A DNA stretch of 64,000 bases from Acidimicrobiaceae bacterium (GCA_020637235.1 JACJWG010000014.1:1-64000); one strand, 5' to 3'; positions 42,713-49,891 are shown, counted from the stretch's first letter. Numbers and translations: made by a program. The notes: a model not told the origin generated them from the sequence alone.

Positions 42713-42784
42713 GATCGCAGTGATCGACTCGACCGGCAGTGAGGACGGCCACGAACCGTCAAGAGCCGCAGAAGTCCGCCGAGA

Positions 42785-42823
42785 CGCCTTGCAGAGAGCG
42801 CACATACCGGGCATTACGCGCTA
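42785..42823 (+). repeat. Cassette junction repeat S19
   Basis: Plus strand GCCTTGCAGAGAGCGCACAT with CCGGGCATTACGC; the middle and right arm match S17 in the opposite orientation. It lies 56 bases before the first rightward gene. Confidence 0.6.
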
Positions 42824-42878
42824 TCCGCCGCTGTGGGAAAGTTCGGTGCAGTAACCACAGATCGTGCACGCTGGGCGC

Positions 42879-43556
42879 ATGATCTTCGGCGACAAACTCA
42901 TCGCGGCCGAGAGCGTCGCACCGGCGAAATGGATCGGGCCTGCGTGTAGCGGATCGAACGGGACCGTAGGCGCGCTCGTCCCGAACCAGTACCCGCTCCT
43001 GCTGCGCGTGAGCGCACCGGACCCTCAGCCCGAGGGCTGGTGGTCGGCATACCGCCGCCTGTACGAGGTCGTCGCTTCCGTCGGTGCACGACACACCTCC
43101 ACCCCCGATCGGGCATTGTTCGCAGTCTGGGAGGGCCATGGCTTCGACACGGTCAACACCCAGATCGCATGGCGCGACCCGGCGCCCGACGAGGCGACTC
43201 GGCGTGCACGAGACGAGCATCGAGCCCAGTTGCGCATCGACGACGAGCGCCGCAATGCAACGATCCGAACAGCCTTGCACCAGGTGCCGCGCTTCGACCT
43301 TCCCGATCGGACCTACTATCTACTGGAGGGTTCCGTCTCGGCCGTCACTCAGTTGTGCTACCCGGACTCATCGGGCGAATGGCGCAACCCAGACCTGTAC
43401 TGGCCGGACGACCGTCGCTGGTTCGTTGCCACCGACGTCGATTTCTGGTCGCTGTACATCGGAGGCGACAGCGACTTCATCGCAGAACTCACAAGCCACC
43501 TTCCAACCCGCAGCAACATGGTGACTTCTACCGATCGGCTCCCGATCGAGAACTGA
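42879..43556 (+). CDS. Hypothetical protein
   Basis: A 225-residue soluble protein: MIFGDKLIAAESVAPAKWIG, RLYEVVASVGARHTSTPDRA, FALWEGHGFD-like stretch, and RTYYLLEGSVSAVTQLCYPD with WPDDRRWFVATDVDFWSLYIGGDSDF. The ending reads like DUF/SUKH-linked immunity-type proteins, but no family was recognised with confidence. The ATG at 42879 is preferred to an upstream GTG at 42864. First rightward unit of the array, directly after repeat S19. Confidence 0.55.
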   Translation: MIFGDKLIAAESVAPAKWIGPACSGSNGTVGALVPNQYPLLLRVSAPDPQPEGWWSAYRRLYEVVASVGARHTSTPDRALFAVWEGHGFDTVNTQIAWRDPAPDEATRRARDEHRAQLRIDDERRNATIRTALHQVPRFDLPDRTYYLLEGSVSAVTQLCYPDSSGEWRNPDLYWPDDRRWFVATDVDFWSLYIGGDSDFIAELTSHLPTRSNMVTSTDRLPIEN

Positions 43557-43570
43557 CGCGAAGCGGGACG

Positions 43571-43620
43571 TAGCGCGGAACTGCCGATCGGAACGGACTG
43601 CGTGTTGCGTTGGGCATCCC
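43571..43620 (+). repeat. Cassette junction repeat S20
   Basis: Plus strand TAGCGCGGAACTGCCGATCG with right part TTGGGCATCC, just after the stop of the 225-residue gene. The long form is identical in its core to S2 and S5. Confidence 0.75.
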
Positions 43621-43639
43621 ATCCAGGCAGTCTTCGCAG

Positions 43640-44101
43640 GTGACTGTGGACCACGTGGATCAGGCAATCGCTCTCTGCGAGAACCACCCGGACGGCTTCT
43701 TCGCGGGCCCGCGGAGCGAGCTAATCGCACACGCCGAGGCCGAACTCGGGTTCCCGTTGCCGGCTTCCTACCAACGATTCATCGAGAAGCTCGGCGCAGG
43801 CTCAATCGGTGCCTTCGAGGTATACGGACTCACCCGGCATCCCTTCTCCGGCGTCGTGCCCGACGCTGTTGGCATCACACTCCGCGATCGATCCGGCCCT
43901 TCCCGACTTCCTCCGACCATGGTCGTCATCGGGAACGACGGAATGGGTGGCGACTTCGTGCTCGATGTTGCCAAGGGAAGCGATCCACCAGTCGAGATCT
44001 GGATCGGCGGATCATCGAGTCCTGACGCTCCGATTGAACGAATCAGCAACAGCTTCGGGGAGTGGCTACTCGAGAGTGTGAGGCAAGAGATCCGCACATA
44101 G
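43640..44101 (+). CDS. SMI1/KNR4 (SUKH) family protein
   Basis: A 153-residue SUKH-fold protein: AEAELGFPLPASYQRFIEKLGAGSIGAFEVYGL is the classical SMI1/KNR4 signature (LPxxYxxFL), then VVIGNDGMGGDFVLDV and ISNSFGEWLLESV. Many bacterial SUKH proteins are immunity proteins against toxin domains; no toxin gene is adjacent, so here it may be a stand-alone immunity gene. GTG at 43640 or 43646. Its stop TAG is in repeat S21. Confidence 0.82.
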   Translation: MTVDHVDQAIALCENHPDGFFAGPRSELIAHAEAELGFPLPASYQRFIEKLGAGSIGAFEVYGLTRHPFSGVVPDAVGITLRDRSGPSRLPPTMVVIGNDGMGGDFVLDVAKGSDPPVEIWIGGSSSPDAPIERISNSFGEWLLESVRQEIRT

Positions 44102-44154
44102 CTGCCGATCGGGCGCGCTGGACAACGTCGTCGGGCCCTGGCACTCTGCGCTGC
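44096..44154 (+). repeat. Cassette junction repeat S21
   Basis: Plus strand CACATAGCTGCCGATCGG (stop TAG of the SUKH gene) with right arm GGCACTCTGCGC. The GTG of the next gene follows at 44155, a junction-embedded start. Confidence 0.76.
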
Positions 44155-44631
44155 GTGAGGCGCCTATGGAGGAGAAGCGGTGCTCGCAAGGCGAGTGTCG
44201 AAGGTGAGTTTCCGCCGGCAGTCGTTGACCCGAAGCTCGTGGGCACGTACGCGGCGCTCGCCAAGGCCGGCGGCGGCTTCGTGTGGGATGCAGTGTTGGA
44301 GTACCGGGTCTGGATTCACCCCGAACGATCCGGCGATGAACCCGGAGACGGTTCGGACTTCTACCGCGCCTTCGCAACCCACGCGGATGCGCTGGCTTTC
44401 GCCCAGAGCCACGCTGGGGCCGAGGAGCCGCTGGCGCTGGTCTTGCAGGAGGAATACATCGACGAGTCGGAGCCAGGCGAATACACCCACGTTCGCGAAC
44501 GAAGAGTCACGGAATGGCCGGTTGCCTTCCTTCGCCGCCCTCGCCGGACCAGCGAGACTATCCCGCGTTTCCTTGCACCGGATGCCCCGCCGAACCGTCT
44601 CGATATCCTGCGCGGCACCGCCGCCAGCTAG
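44155..44631 (+). CDS. Conserved hypothetical protein
   Basis: A 158-residue protein with the segment LVGTYAALAKAGGGFVWDAVLEYRVWIHPE, ALAFAQSHAGAEEPLALVLQEEYIDE and VRERRVTEWPVAFLRRPRRT, ending NRLDILRG. This is a conserved pattern seen in proteins often associated with GNAT-type acetyltransferases, but no function can be named. The GTG at 44155 lies right at the end of repeat S21; a start further downstream (EFPPAVVDPKLV) is possible. The stop overlaps S22. Confidence 0.6.
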   Translation: MRRLWRRSGARKASVEGEFPPAVVDPKLVGTYAALAKAGGGFVWDAVLEYRVWIHPERSGDEPGDGSDFYRAFATHADALAFAQSHAGAEEPLALVLQEEYIDESEPGEYTHVRERRVTEWPVAFLRRPRRTSETIPRFLAPDAPPNRLDILRGTAAS

Positions 44632-44705
44632 CGCGGAACTGCCGATATGCCCGGGCTCGACGCTGCCTGCCGAACGGCGGGCTCAAGGCGTGGCCGCCCG
44701 TTGGC
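44628..44705 (+). repeat. Cassette junction repeat S22, last before the relaxase
   Basis: Plus strand TAGCGCGGAACTGCCGATAT; the TAG is the stop of the previous gene. The following CCGGGCTC-GACGCTGCCTGCC is a diverged tail. No further copies lie to its right. Confidence 0.68.
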
Positions 44706-44717
44706 TGGCCCTCGATT

Positions 44718-44760
44718 ACCGGAATAACCCGGCTGCTCTCGCTGGATCACCGGAATAACC
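44718..44760 (+). repeat. ACCGGAATAACC direct repeat
   Basis: Two exact 12-bp copies at 44718-44729 and 44749-44760, 31 bp apart, in the gap before the 3' end of the relaxase gene. An oriT or nic role is possible because MobF relaxases act near direct repeats, but oriT usually lies upstream of the relaxase, so it is only a candidate. Confidence 0.45.
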
Positions 44761-44809
44761 GCGTGCGGGCGCCCCGCATCTGGCAACGCTCCTGACAGTG
44801 AGACGTCTG

Positions 44810-47464
44810 CTATAGGTCGATGCCGAAGTCGTCGTCTCGGCTTGCGGCCGGTGTCCGGAAGTCGGGTTCGAGGCCGGTGGGGGCCCAGAGTTCTTGGGCG
44901 CGTTGGTGGGCGGGGAGGTCGATCCAGTCATTGGTGAGGTAGCGGGCGAACACGTCGGTCGGGGTGTCTTCGCCGTCGACGGCGAGGTAGGCGTGGTTGG
45001 ATTCACGGCCCCTGGTCATGGGGACGTAGAGGTTGCGGACGTCGGTGACGGTGTCGATGACGGTGACGGCGTGGTCGACCGTGCGGCCTTGTGCGCCCAT
45101 CGCGGTGACGGCGTAGGCGAGTTCGACGTGATCGCAGAGATAGGCGGAGGGGAGGGTGACGGTGCCGGTCGCCCCACGCGCCGTGATCGAGAAGTCGTCG
45201 TTGATCGCGGTGACGGTCCAGATGTCGCGATTGCGGACCATCTCGTGCCGGTCGGTCTCGATCGTCCGGTCGTTGCGCCGGGTTGCGATCTCGTCGCCGA
45301 CGTGCAACCGGAGCCCGTTCGGGTACTCGAGCCACTCCCCTGTGCCGATCTCGCCGGCACGGATCCGACGCTGTTGTGCGGCCTGGCTGAGCCGATCCAC
45401 GGTGTCGTTCGACGGCGCCATCAACAACGTCGACTCGCCGGCCTGGCGGTGCCGCCACCAGGCGGAGACTGCGGCGCGTTCGATCTGCTCAACGGTGCCG
45501 CCGTGGAGCCGTCCTTCACGGTCGTAGGTGTCCGCGACTGCTGGGTCACCGTGACGGAGTTGGAGGGATGCGGTGCGTTCCCAGTCGTTGGTGAATCGGT
45601 GGACGCGGTCGAGTTCGATGCCGCCGTGGGTGTCGATGAGCATCCCGAACATGCCACCCCGCCCGACCGCTGAGAACTGGAGCGGGTCGCCGACCAACGC
45701 CACCCGCCACGCCCGCTGTTCGGCCAGGCGGATGAGTTCGGCGAGTTTGGCGGTGGCGAGCATTCCGGCCTCGTCGACGATCACCGTCGCCCCGGCCGGC
45801 AGATCGAACGTCGGCTTCGGGCGGCCGGTGCGGTGTTCGGCGAGGAGCTTGTCGATCGTGTCCGCCCGCACCCCCGTCTCGGCGTTCAGCACCGACGCCG
45901 CGATCGCCGACGGCGCCACACCGAACACCACCCGGCCATCGGCATGGAGCTGCTCGACGGCCGGGCGGAGCGCGGTCGTCTTGCCCGTCCCGGCCGGGCC
46001 GACCACGAGGACGACAGGTGCGGTGCCGGCGATCGCGGCGGCCGCTTCACGCTGAGCGCTCGACGCCTCGGTCGGGCACCGCTCGAGCGTCGTTCGACTC
46101 GACCGTGTCTGTGCGGGGTCGACGCCACGGCCGGCCCAGTCGAGGATGAACGCTTCCTCTTTCAGGATCCACCATTGGGTGATCGCCCGATCCGACGCTG
46201 CTTCGGTGATCGGACGGTCATCACTCAACCTTCGCTCCACCCCTGCGGGGACCGGCGGGCCGAGCTCCATCCCCTGGCCGGCACCGATCCCGTAGCCGAG
46301 GATGTCAGCCACACCGACAACCTCACCCGCCGTCGCAGCGAGCGTGGTCGGAAGCAGCGCGGCGACCTCGCGGACGATCTCGGCCGGACGCCACGACGAC
46401 TGCTGCTCCGCCAACGCATCGATCGCCGCTTCCACCAACCCGTACTGATCGAGCACATCGAAATCGCACTGCGCCTCGAGCGAACGGCCCAACACCCCCG
46501 CCACCAACTGCTCCGGATCAACACCGAGATCACGGAGCTGCCCCACCCAACGCTCGTGGAGGATGCCGGCGTTCACGGCGTGGTCCTTCGCCGGCCGCGA
46601 ATCGACCGCCGCCTCACGCTCCAGCTGCCAGCGCTCCCGCTGGGTCGGCTCGCGACCCATCGTCTGCTCGAACCGATCCAACTTCACCGACAGCCGTGCG
46701 ACGACTGCCTTGGTCCGGGTCGAGAACTCCTCCACCACTCGCCGGTCGATCCCGTCGATCTCGGCGATCCCATTCACGACCGGACCCCACTCCACCCCCA
46801 GCCGACGGGTCAGCTCCGCACGCTCCGCCGCATGGAACAACGCCGACAACGTCCGCTGATCACGCTTCAACGTCCGAGCATCCAACGCGAGCCAACGGCC
46901 GTCCGGGGACTTCACCCGGTTCGCCACCACCAGATGCGTGTGCAACTGCGGATCCAACGCCCGCGACGTGTGCTGCCGGAACCCCGCCACCACGATCCCC
47001 TCCGCATCGACCACGACGACCTCACCACCCAACCGGAACCGGGTATGCGCATGCGCCTCGATCCACCCCGCCACCGCCACCACCGCCGCGTCGTGCGCGG
47101 CGAGAACCTCGGCCCGGACCCAGTCATCGCCGACCGCCCACAACACCGACACCGACTTCGGCGACGACGCCGTCACATCAAACCCTCGCACCGACTTCTC
47201 CGAATACCCGTTCCCCAACAGCCGCTCCGGGTCGCGAGGATCCATCCCGGCCATCAACGCCAGGAACGCCTCGTCCTCCACCGACCCCGAGAGGCCGAGC
47301 ATCCCCGCCGCTCGGCCGTGCCACACGCCCCTCGGCTCGTCCGCGTCCAAGTAGTAGTTCGGCAACGCCTCCACGTAGTACGCACCAGCCGCCGCACCCT
47401 TCAACGTCGTCACACGAACCGTCACCGGAACATCACCGCCGCCGCTGTGCACTCGTCTGTCCAT
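44810..47464 (-). CDS. MobF-family relaxase-helicase (TrwC/TraI-like)
   Basis: An 884-residue conjugative relaxase. The N-terminal TrwC relaxase domain shows the catalytic tyrosine region AYYVEALPNYYLD, the motif NGYSEKSVRGFDVTASSPKSVS, and the metal-binding histidines DPQLHTHLVVANRV. The helicase part (about residues 460-880) carries Walker A VVGPAGTGKTTALRP, Walker B TVIVDEAGM, and the later RecD2-like motifs VALVGDPLQFSAVG and VTAMGAQGRTVDHAV. It nicks oriT and unwinds DNA in transfer. A start at a GTG at 47425 (MTVRVTTLKG) is equally likely. No secretion system is present, so transfer needs a helper. Confidence 0.9.
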   Translation of the reverse strand: MDRRVHSGGGDVPVTVRVTTLKGAAAGAYYVEALPNYYLDADEPRGVWHGRAAGMLGLSGSVEDEAFLALMAGMDPRDPERLLGNGYSEKSVRGFDVTASSPKSVSVLWAVGDDWVRAEVLAAHDAAVVAVAGWIEAHAHTRFRLGGEVVVVDAEGIVVAGFRQHTSRALDPQLHTHLVVANRVKSPDGRWLALDARTLKRDQRTLSALFHAAERAELTRRLGVEWGPVVNGIAEIDGIDRRVVEEFSTRTKAVVARLSVKLDRFEQTMGREPTQRERWQLEREAAVDSRPAKDHAVNAGILHERWVGQLRDLGVDPEQLVAGVLGRSLEAQCDFDVLDQYGLVEAAIDALAEQQSSWRPAEIVREVAALLPTTLAATAGEVVGVADILGYGIGAGQGMELGPPVPAGVERRLSDDRPITEAASDRAITQWWILKEEAFILDWAGRGVDPAQTRSSRTTLERCPTEASSAQREAAAAIAGTAPVVLVVGPAGTGKTTALRPAVEQLHADGRVVFGVAPSAIAASVLNAETGVRADTIDKLLAEHRTGRPKPTFDLPAGATVIVDEAGMLATAKLAELIRLAEQRAWRVALVGDPLQFSAVGRGGMFGMLIDTHGGIELDRVHRFTNDWERTASLQLRHGDPAVADTYDREGRLHGGTVEQIERAAVSAWWRHRQAGESTLLMAPSNDTVDRLSQAAQQRRIRAGEIGTGEWLEYPNGLRLHVGDEIATRRNDRTIETDRHEMVRNRDIWTVTAINDDFSITARGATGTVTLPSAYLCDHVELAYAVTAMGAQGRTVDHAVTVIDTVTDVRNLYVPMTRGRESNHAYLAVDGEDTPTDVFARYLTNDWIDLPAHQRAQELWAPTGLEPDFRTPAASRDDDFGIDL

Positions 47465-47504
47465 CCCGAGACCTGAACCGAGAACGTCAGAGCCTCCATA
47501 CGAC

Positions 47505-48098
47505 TCAGCCCTCGAACGGCAACGACTGCTGCGAACCGAGATCGCCGTCTCGGTTGCTCTCGGGCCCTTCGCACGTGCCGTCGAGCGATGTCGGGTGTGT
47601 CAGTTCCGCGGGACGTTCACAGTCGTCCCCTGAGCCGGCGTCGCAACCGTCGTCTCGGTCAGGCGCGAGGTCGTCGGCTGGTGCGCCCGGCAACTGGTGC
47701 GCGCCGATGTGGATGACCGCCTCGGCGGCTCGCTCAGAGGCCGGGGCAGGTGGCTCCGGATGGCCGTGTCGGCCGCCCTCCGCCAACTGCGCTCGTTCCG
47801 GCGCCGTGTCGGCCGCCTTGCGGGAACGGCGATGCGGCCGGGCCTTGCGCGGTCGTGGCGGCGGCGGCCAGGTGATCGATCGGCCTGCGTACTCCTCGAG
47901 CCGGGCCCGAGGAATCCGGTACTGGCCACCGACGAGAATCGCCGGAATGCCATCGGCGCCGGCACTCTTCACGAAACGGCCGACGAGCTCGTACGTCGTC
48001 GACCGTCCCAGCTGCAGCACGTCGGCCGTCTGATCGACCGTCAGGAAGTCGGGGGCCTGCCGACCGCCGTCGGATGGGAATCCGGGTTCATCCGCCAT
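47505..48098 (-). CDS. AlpA-like helix-turn-helix protein (candidate excisionase)
   Basis: A 197-residue protein with an N-terminal winged-helix/MerR-like excisionase domain: FLTVDQTADVLQLGRSTTYELVGRFVKSAGADGIPAILVGGQYRIPRARLEEYAGR. That combination TVDQTADVLQLGRSTTYEL...YRIPRARLEEY is the typical helix_turn_helix_17/AlpA pattern of mobile-element excisionases or regulators. The rest is proline/arginine-rich and disordered. It precedes the relaxase by 40 bp and follows the integrase, fitting a recombination-directionality role, though it may only regulate transcription. Confidence 0.75.
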   Translation of the reverse strand: MADEPGFPSDGGRQAPDFLTVDQTADVLQLGRSTTYELVGRFVKSAGADGIPAILVGGQYRIPRARLEEYAGRSITWPPPPRPRKARPHRRSRKAADTAPERAQLAEGGRHGHPEPPAPASERAAEAVIHIGAHQLPGAPADDLAPDRDDGCDAGSGDDCERPAELTHPTSLDGTCEGPESNRDGDLGSQQSLPFEG

Positions 48099-48101
48099 CG
48101 A

Positions 48102-48405
48102 ACGTCCTCCAAGGAGTGCGGCAACAGCCGCAGCCCCGACCCGAACGGTCGGAACGACGTCATCGATACGAAATCAACTTCCCGGAGATGTTCACACCTA
48201 CCCCCGTCCCGTGTAACGATTTCGCGACAATCGCGCCGGGAAGCAGCGCAACTTCACACCTGTGCAGCCCGCCAGGGACCAACTTCACACCCCACCTGAG
48301 CAGGCATCGGGAACATCGCCGGGAAGATCATCGGGAACATCACCGGGAAGTTCACACCGATGTTCACACCCATGTTCACACCCTCCCGTCGGCGGCCGGC
48401 GCCGT
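48102..48405. other. Repeat-rich region between integrase and AlpA genes
   Basis: No gene. It contains six copies of TTCACACC (48191, 48253, 48284, 48351, 48363, 48375). Within it, seven 12-bp units run at 48306-48388 on the minus strand, reading GGTGTGAACATG, GGTGTGAACATC, GGTGTGAACTTC, then CCGGTGATGTTC-like units. It is a candidate excisionase-binding region or oriT. Confidence 0.6.
48306..48388. repeat. Seven tandem 12-bp repeats beside the integrase gene
   Basis: On the minus strand: three GGTGTGAAC(A/T)T(C/G) units followed by four CCG(G/A)(T/C)GAT(G/C)TTC units. The period is 12 bp and the copies are imperfect. It lies between the integrase stop (48406) and the AlpA-like start (48098). 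Confidence 0.65.
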
Positions 48406-49575
48406 CTACTCGGTCGGCTCTGCCGGGACGAGCAGCGAAGCGACCGCGATGGCGAGAGCTCGGTCGGTCTCGCTCACCCGGCCGCTGTAGTGCTTGGCTG
48501 CGACCGCGGGATTGTGTCCGGCCCGCACGGCGACTTGAGTGATGGAAAAGCCCATCTCCTGGCCGTAGGTCTCCATGAACTTCCGGAGGTCGTGGAAGTC
48601 GAGGTGGTCGAGGCCGATGCGAGCGCGCAGCCGTTGAAAGTTGCGCGTGATCAGCGTCGGCTTCCACGCCACGGAGCCATCGGCCGAGTCGGTGAACACG
48701 AACGGGTCGTCGACCAATTCGACACCGGCGAATCGCGCTCGTTCCTCCACGGCCTCGATCTGCTTGCGCAGCGTCGCGATCGTGAGCTCGTCGAGCGCCA
48801 CCGTTCGAATGCGTCGGTTCTTCGTGGGGATCTCCTCGATGGGTCGGCCCTTCAGCGCCGTCACCGATTCGGTGACCCGCATCAACCCCCGCTCGAGGTC
48901 GAGGCCTCGCCAGCGTCGCAACCCACAGAGTTCCGCACGCCGGACACCGGTGGTCGCAGCGATGAGGATCGCCCTCGCATGCTCCGGTCGCTTGGAACGC
49001 TCGGCCTCGGCGATCAGCGCTCGCACCTCCTCGGGCGTCGGGACCACCGGCACCGTGTCCGGGATCGACGGCGGGTCGGCCCACTGCGCCGGGTTGCTGT
49101 CGCGCCAGCCCCACCTGCACGCCTGCGTGAACATCGACGAGAGGCAGGCATGGATCTGGTAGACGCTCCGCGGCGACAGGCCTCGGTCCTGGTGAGCGCC
49201 ATACAACTGGCTCAGCATCTTCGTGGTCACCTTCGTGACCAAGGTGTTGCCGAGTGTCGGCTTGATGTTGCGGGCGTAGACCTTCTCGTAGCCGTCGATC
49301 GTGTTCGGTGATCTGCCCTTGCGCTTCAGCTCGACGATCCAGTCGACGAACAGCTCGTCCACCGTCGCACGTGTGCCGGAGTGCTTGCCCTTCGACGCCT
49401 CGACGATCAACTCCGCGCGCGCCTTCTTCGCTTCACGCAGGGTGCCTCGAAAGGTGCGGCTGATCTGCAGCCGCTTGCCCGTCACCGGGTCGACCCCATT
49501 CTGCACCACGAGTTCCCACACACCCGGAGCCCGCTCTCGCATGCCCGGCGCCGTCCGCAGCTCTCCCATCGGCAC
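48406..49575 (-). CDS. Tyrosine recombinase (phage-type integrase)
   Basis: A 389-residue integrase next to the tRNA end of the element. The arm-binding N-terminus (PMGELRTAPGMRERAPGVWE) and core-binding domain (VDELFVDWIVELKRKGRSPN) precede the catalytic domain, which shows the R in TTGVRRAELCGLRR, the H-x-x-R in DFHDLRKFMETYG, the second H in RAGHNPAVAAKHYSGRV and the nucleophile Y in that last motif. Length and order fit phage P4-like integrases. The att sites lie about 100 bp away, in the tRNA. GTG at 49575, or ATG at 49569. Confidence 0.92.
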   Translation of the reverse strand: MPMGELRTAPGMRERAPGVWELVVQNGVDPVTGKRLQISRTFRGTLREAKKARAELIVEASKGKHSGTRATVDELFVDWIVELKRKGRSPNTIDGYEKVYARNIKPTLGNTLVTKVTTKMLSQLYGAHQDRGLSPRSVYQIHACLSSMFTQACRWGWRDSNPAQWADPPSIPDTVPVVPTPEEVRALIAEAERSKRPEHARAILIAATTGVRRAELCGLRRWRGLDLERGLMRVTESVTALKGRPIEEIPTKNRRIRTVALDELTIATLRKQIEAVEERARFAGVELVDDPFVFTDSADGSVAWKPTLITRNFQRLRARIGLDHLDFHDLRKFMETYGQEMGFSITQVAVRAGHNPAVAAKHYSGRVSETDRALAIAVASLLVPAEPTE

Positions 49576-49587
49576 AACGTAGCTGGT

Positions 49588-49619
49588 GTCTTGGATGATT
49601 CTTGGAAAATTCTTGGATA
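49588..49619. promoter_or_regulatory. Right-end integrase arm-type sites
   Basis: Three direct copies GTCTTGGATG, TTCTTGGAAA and TTCTTGGATA at 49588, 49599 and 49610, 11 bp apart, between the integrase start and the tRNA. Same nonamer as at the left end (20396-20427). Confidence 0.7.
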
Positions 49620-49671
49620 CGGTGCTTTGAGATCAGTCCAGCGAGTGCTCTTCTGTCCATAACACCTGGTA

Positions 49672-49722
49672 GATCGGGTGGGGCGGGTGGGTATCGAACC
49701 CACGACCCAGGGATTATGAGTC
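49672..49722. repeat. attR: tRNA 3'-half repeat at right end
   Basis: Identical to 20252-20302 except for T at 49692 in place of G. It covers the 3' half of the CAT-anticodon tRNA and 7 bp beyond its end. The 5' half (49723-49751) is chromosomal, so recombination took place in the anticodon stem-loop. Confidence 0.92.
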
Positions 49723-49751
49723 CCCTGCTCTGACCACTGAGCTACCGCCCC
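49679..49751 (-). tRNA. tRNA with CAT anticodon (Met or Ile2), chimeric at the element junction
   Basis: A full cloverleaf can be drawn: acceptor GGGGCGG / CCGCCCC, D-arm GCTC/GAGC, anticodon stem GGGGA/TCCCT with loop CTCATAA, variable GGGTC, T-arm GTGGG/CCCAC with loop TTCGATA. Length 73, CCA not encoded. The CAT anticodon fits elongator Met or tRNA-Ile2 (lysidine-modified); the sequence alone does not decide. The 3' half was supplied by the element and has T-loop TTCGATA against TTCGATC in the leftover chromosomal copy. Confidence 0.88.
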
Positions 49752-49788
49752 CGAAACCGGTGGCAGGGTAGCGGGCCGAAAACGGCGA

Positions 49789-49811
49789 ACGGCCCGCACG
49801 AGGCGGGCCGT
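49789..49811 (-). terminator. Terminator hairpin after tRNA-Asn
   Basis: ACGGCCCGC / GCGGGCCGT pair perfectly around a 5-base loop; on the minus strand the hairpin is followed by TTCGCCGTTTTC. It lies 4 bases past the tRNA-Asn 3' end. Confidence 0.6.
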
Positions 49812-49815
49812 CGGC

Positions 49816-49891
49816 TGGCTCCGGGAGCAGGGCTCGAACCTGCGACCCGCTGATTAACAGTCAGCTGCTCTGCCAACTGAGCTATCCCGGA
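49816..49891 (-). tRNA. tRNA-Asn (GTT)
   Basis: Acceptor TCCGGGA / TCCCGGA, D-arm with AGTTGGCA, anticodon loop CTGTTAA (GTT) on a GCTGA/TCAGC stem, T-arm GCAGG/CCTGC with TTCGAGC. Discriminator G and encoded CCA. 76 nt including CCA. Confidence 0.94.

Larger units (their letters stand above)
42610..42878. other. Divergence point of the cassette array
   Basis: No gene. It holds a degenerate leftward repeat (S18, near 42690, CATAGCTGGCAATAC) and a rightward repeat (S19, 42785-42823, CACATACCGGGCATTACG). Genes to the left point left and genes to the right point right, so promoters for both directions should lie here. Inverted GGCCGGCACGCCGG-like bases (42655-42680) may form a hairpin. Confidence 0.5.
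20252..49722. mobile_element. 29.5-kb tRNA-integrated mobilisable element carrying a cassette-like array
   Basis: Bounded by a 51-bp direct repeat derived from a tRNA gene. Next to the right end it carries a tyrosine integrase, an AlpA-like protein and a MobF relaxase-helicase. Short TTCTTGGAT repeats lie inside both ends. The interior, 20.4-44.8 kb, holds about 24 small cargo genes with visibly more mixed codon use than the chromosome, five insertion sequences and about twenty copies of a junction repeat. No type IV secretion genes are present apart from the relaxase, so it is mobilisable rather than self-conjugative. Confidence 0.9.

Noticed and set aside
23985..44705. Classical integron attC sites
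   Set aside because: The GTTRRRY and RYYYAAC cores of attC were looked for at each junction. One reverse-orientation match (GTTGGAC near 25440) appears, but most sites have none, so a normal integron is not claimed; a different repeat family is.
44718..44760. ACCGGAATAACC repeats as oriT
   Set aside because: They lie downstream of the relaxase gene, not upstream, and have no recognisable inverted repeat plus nic motif; reported only as a repeat.
48254..49120. Long open frame opposite the integrase with MFPM-like repeats
   Set aside because: It is the off-frame shadow of the integrase plus the 12-bp repeats; no start, ribosome site or domain support.
48406..49575. The element's integrase as the enzyme of the cassette array
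   Set aside because: Its arm sites and att repeat match a tRNA-directed integration system; nothing ties it to the junction repeats. Left as an open possibility, not claimed.
20252..49722. CRISPR array inside the element
   Set aside because: The junction repeats are spaced by full genes, vary in sequence and are not short identical repeats with spacers; no cas genes are visible.
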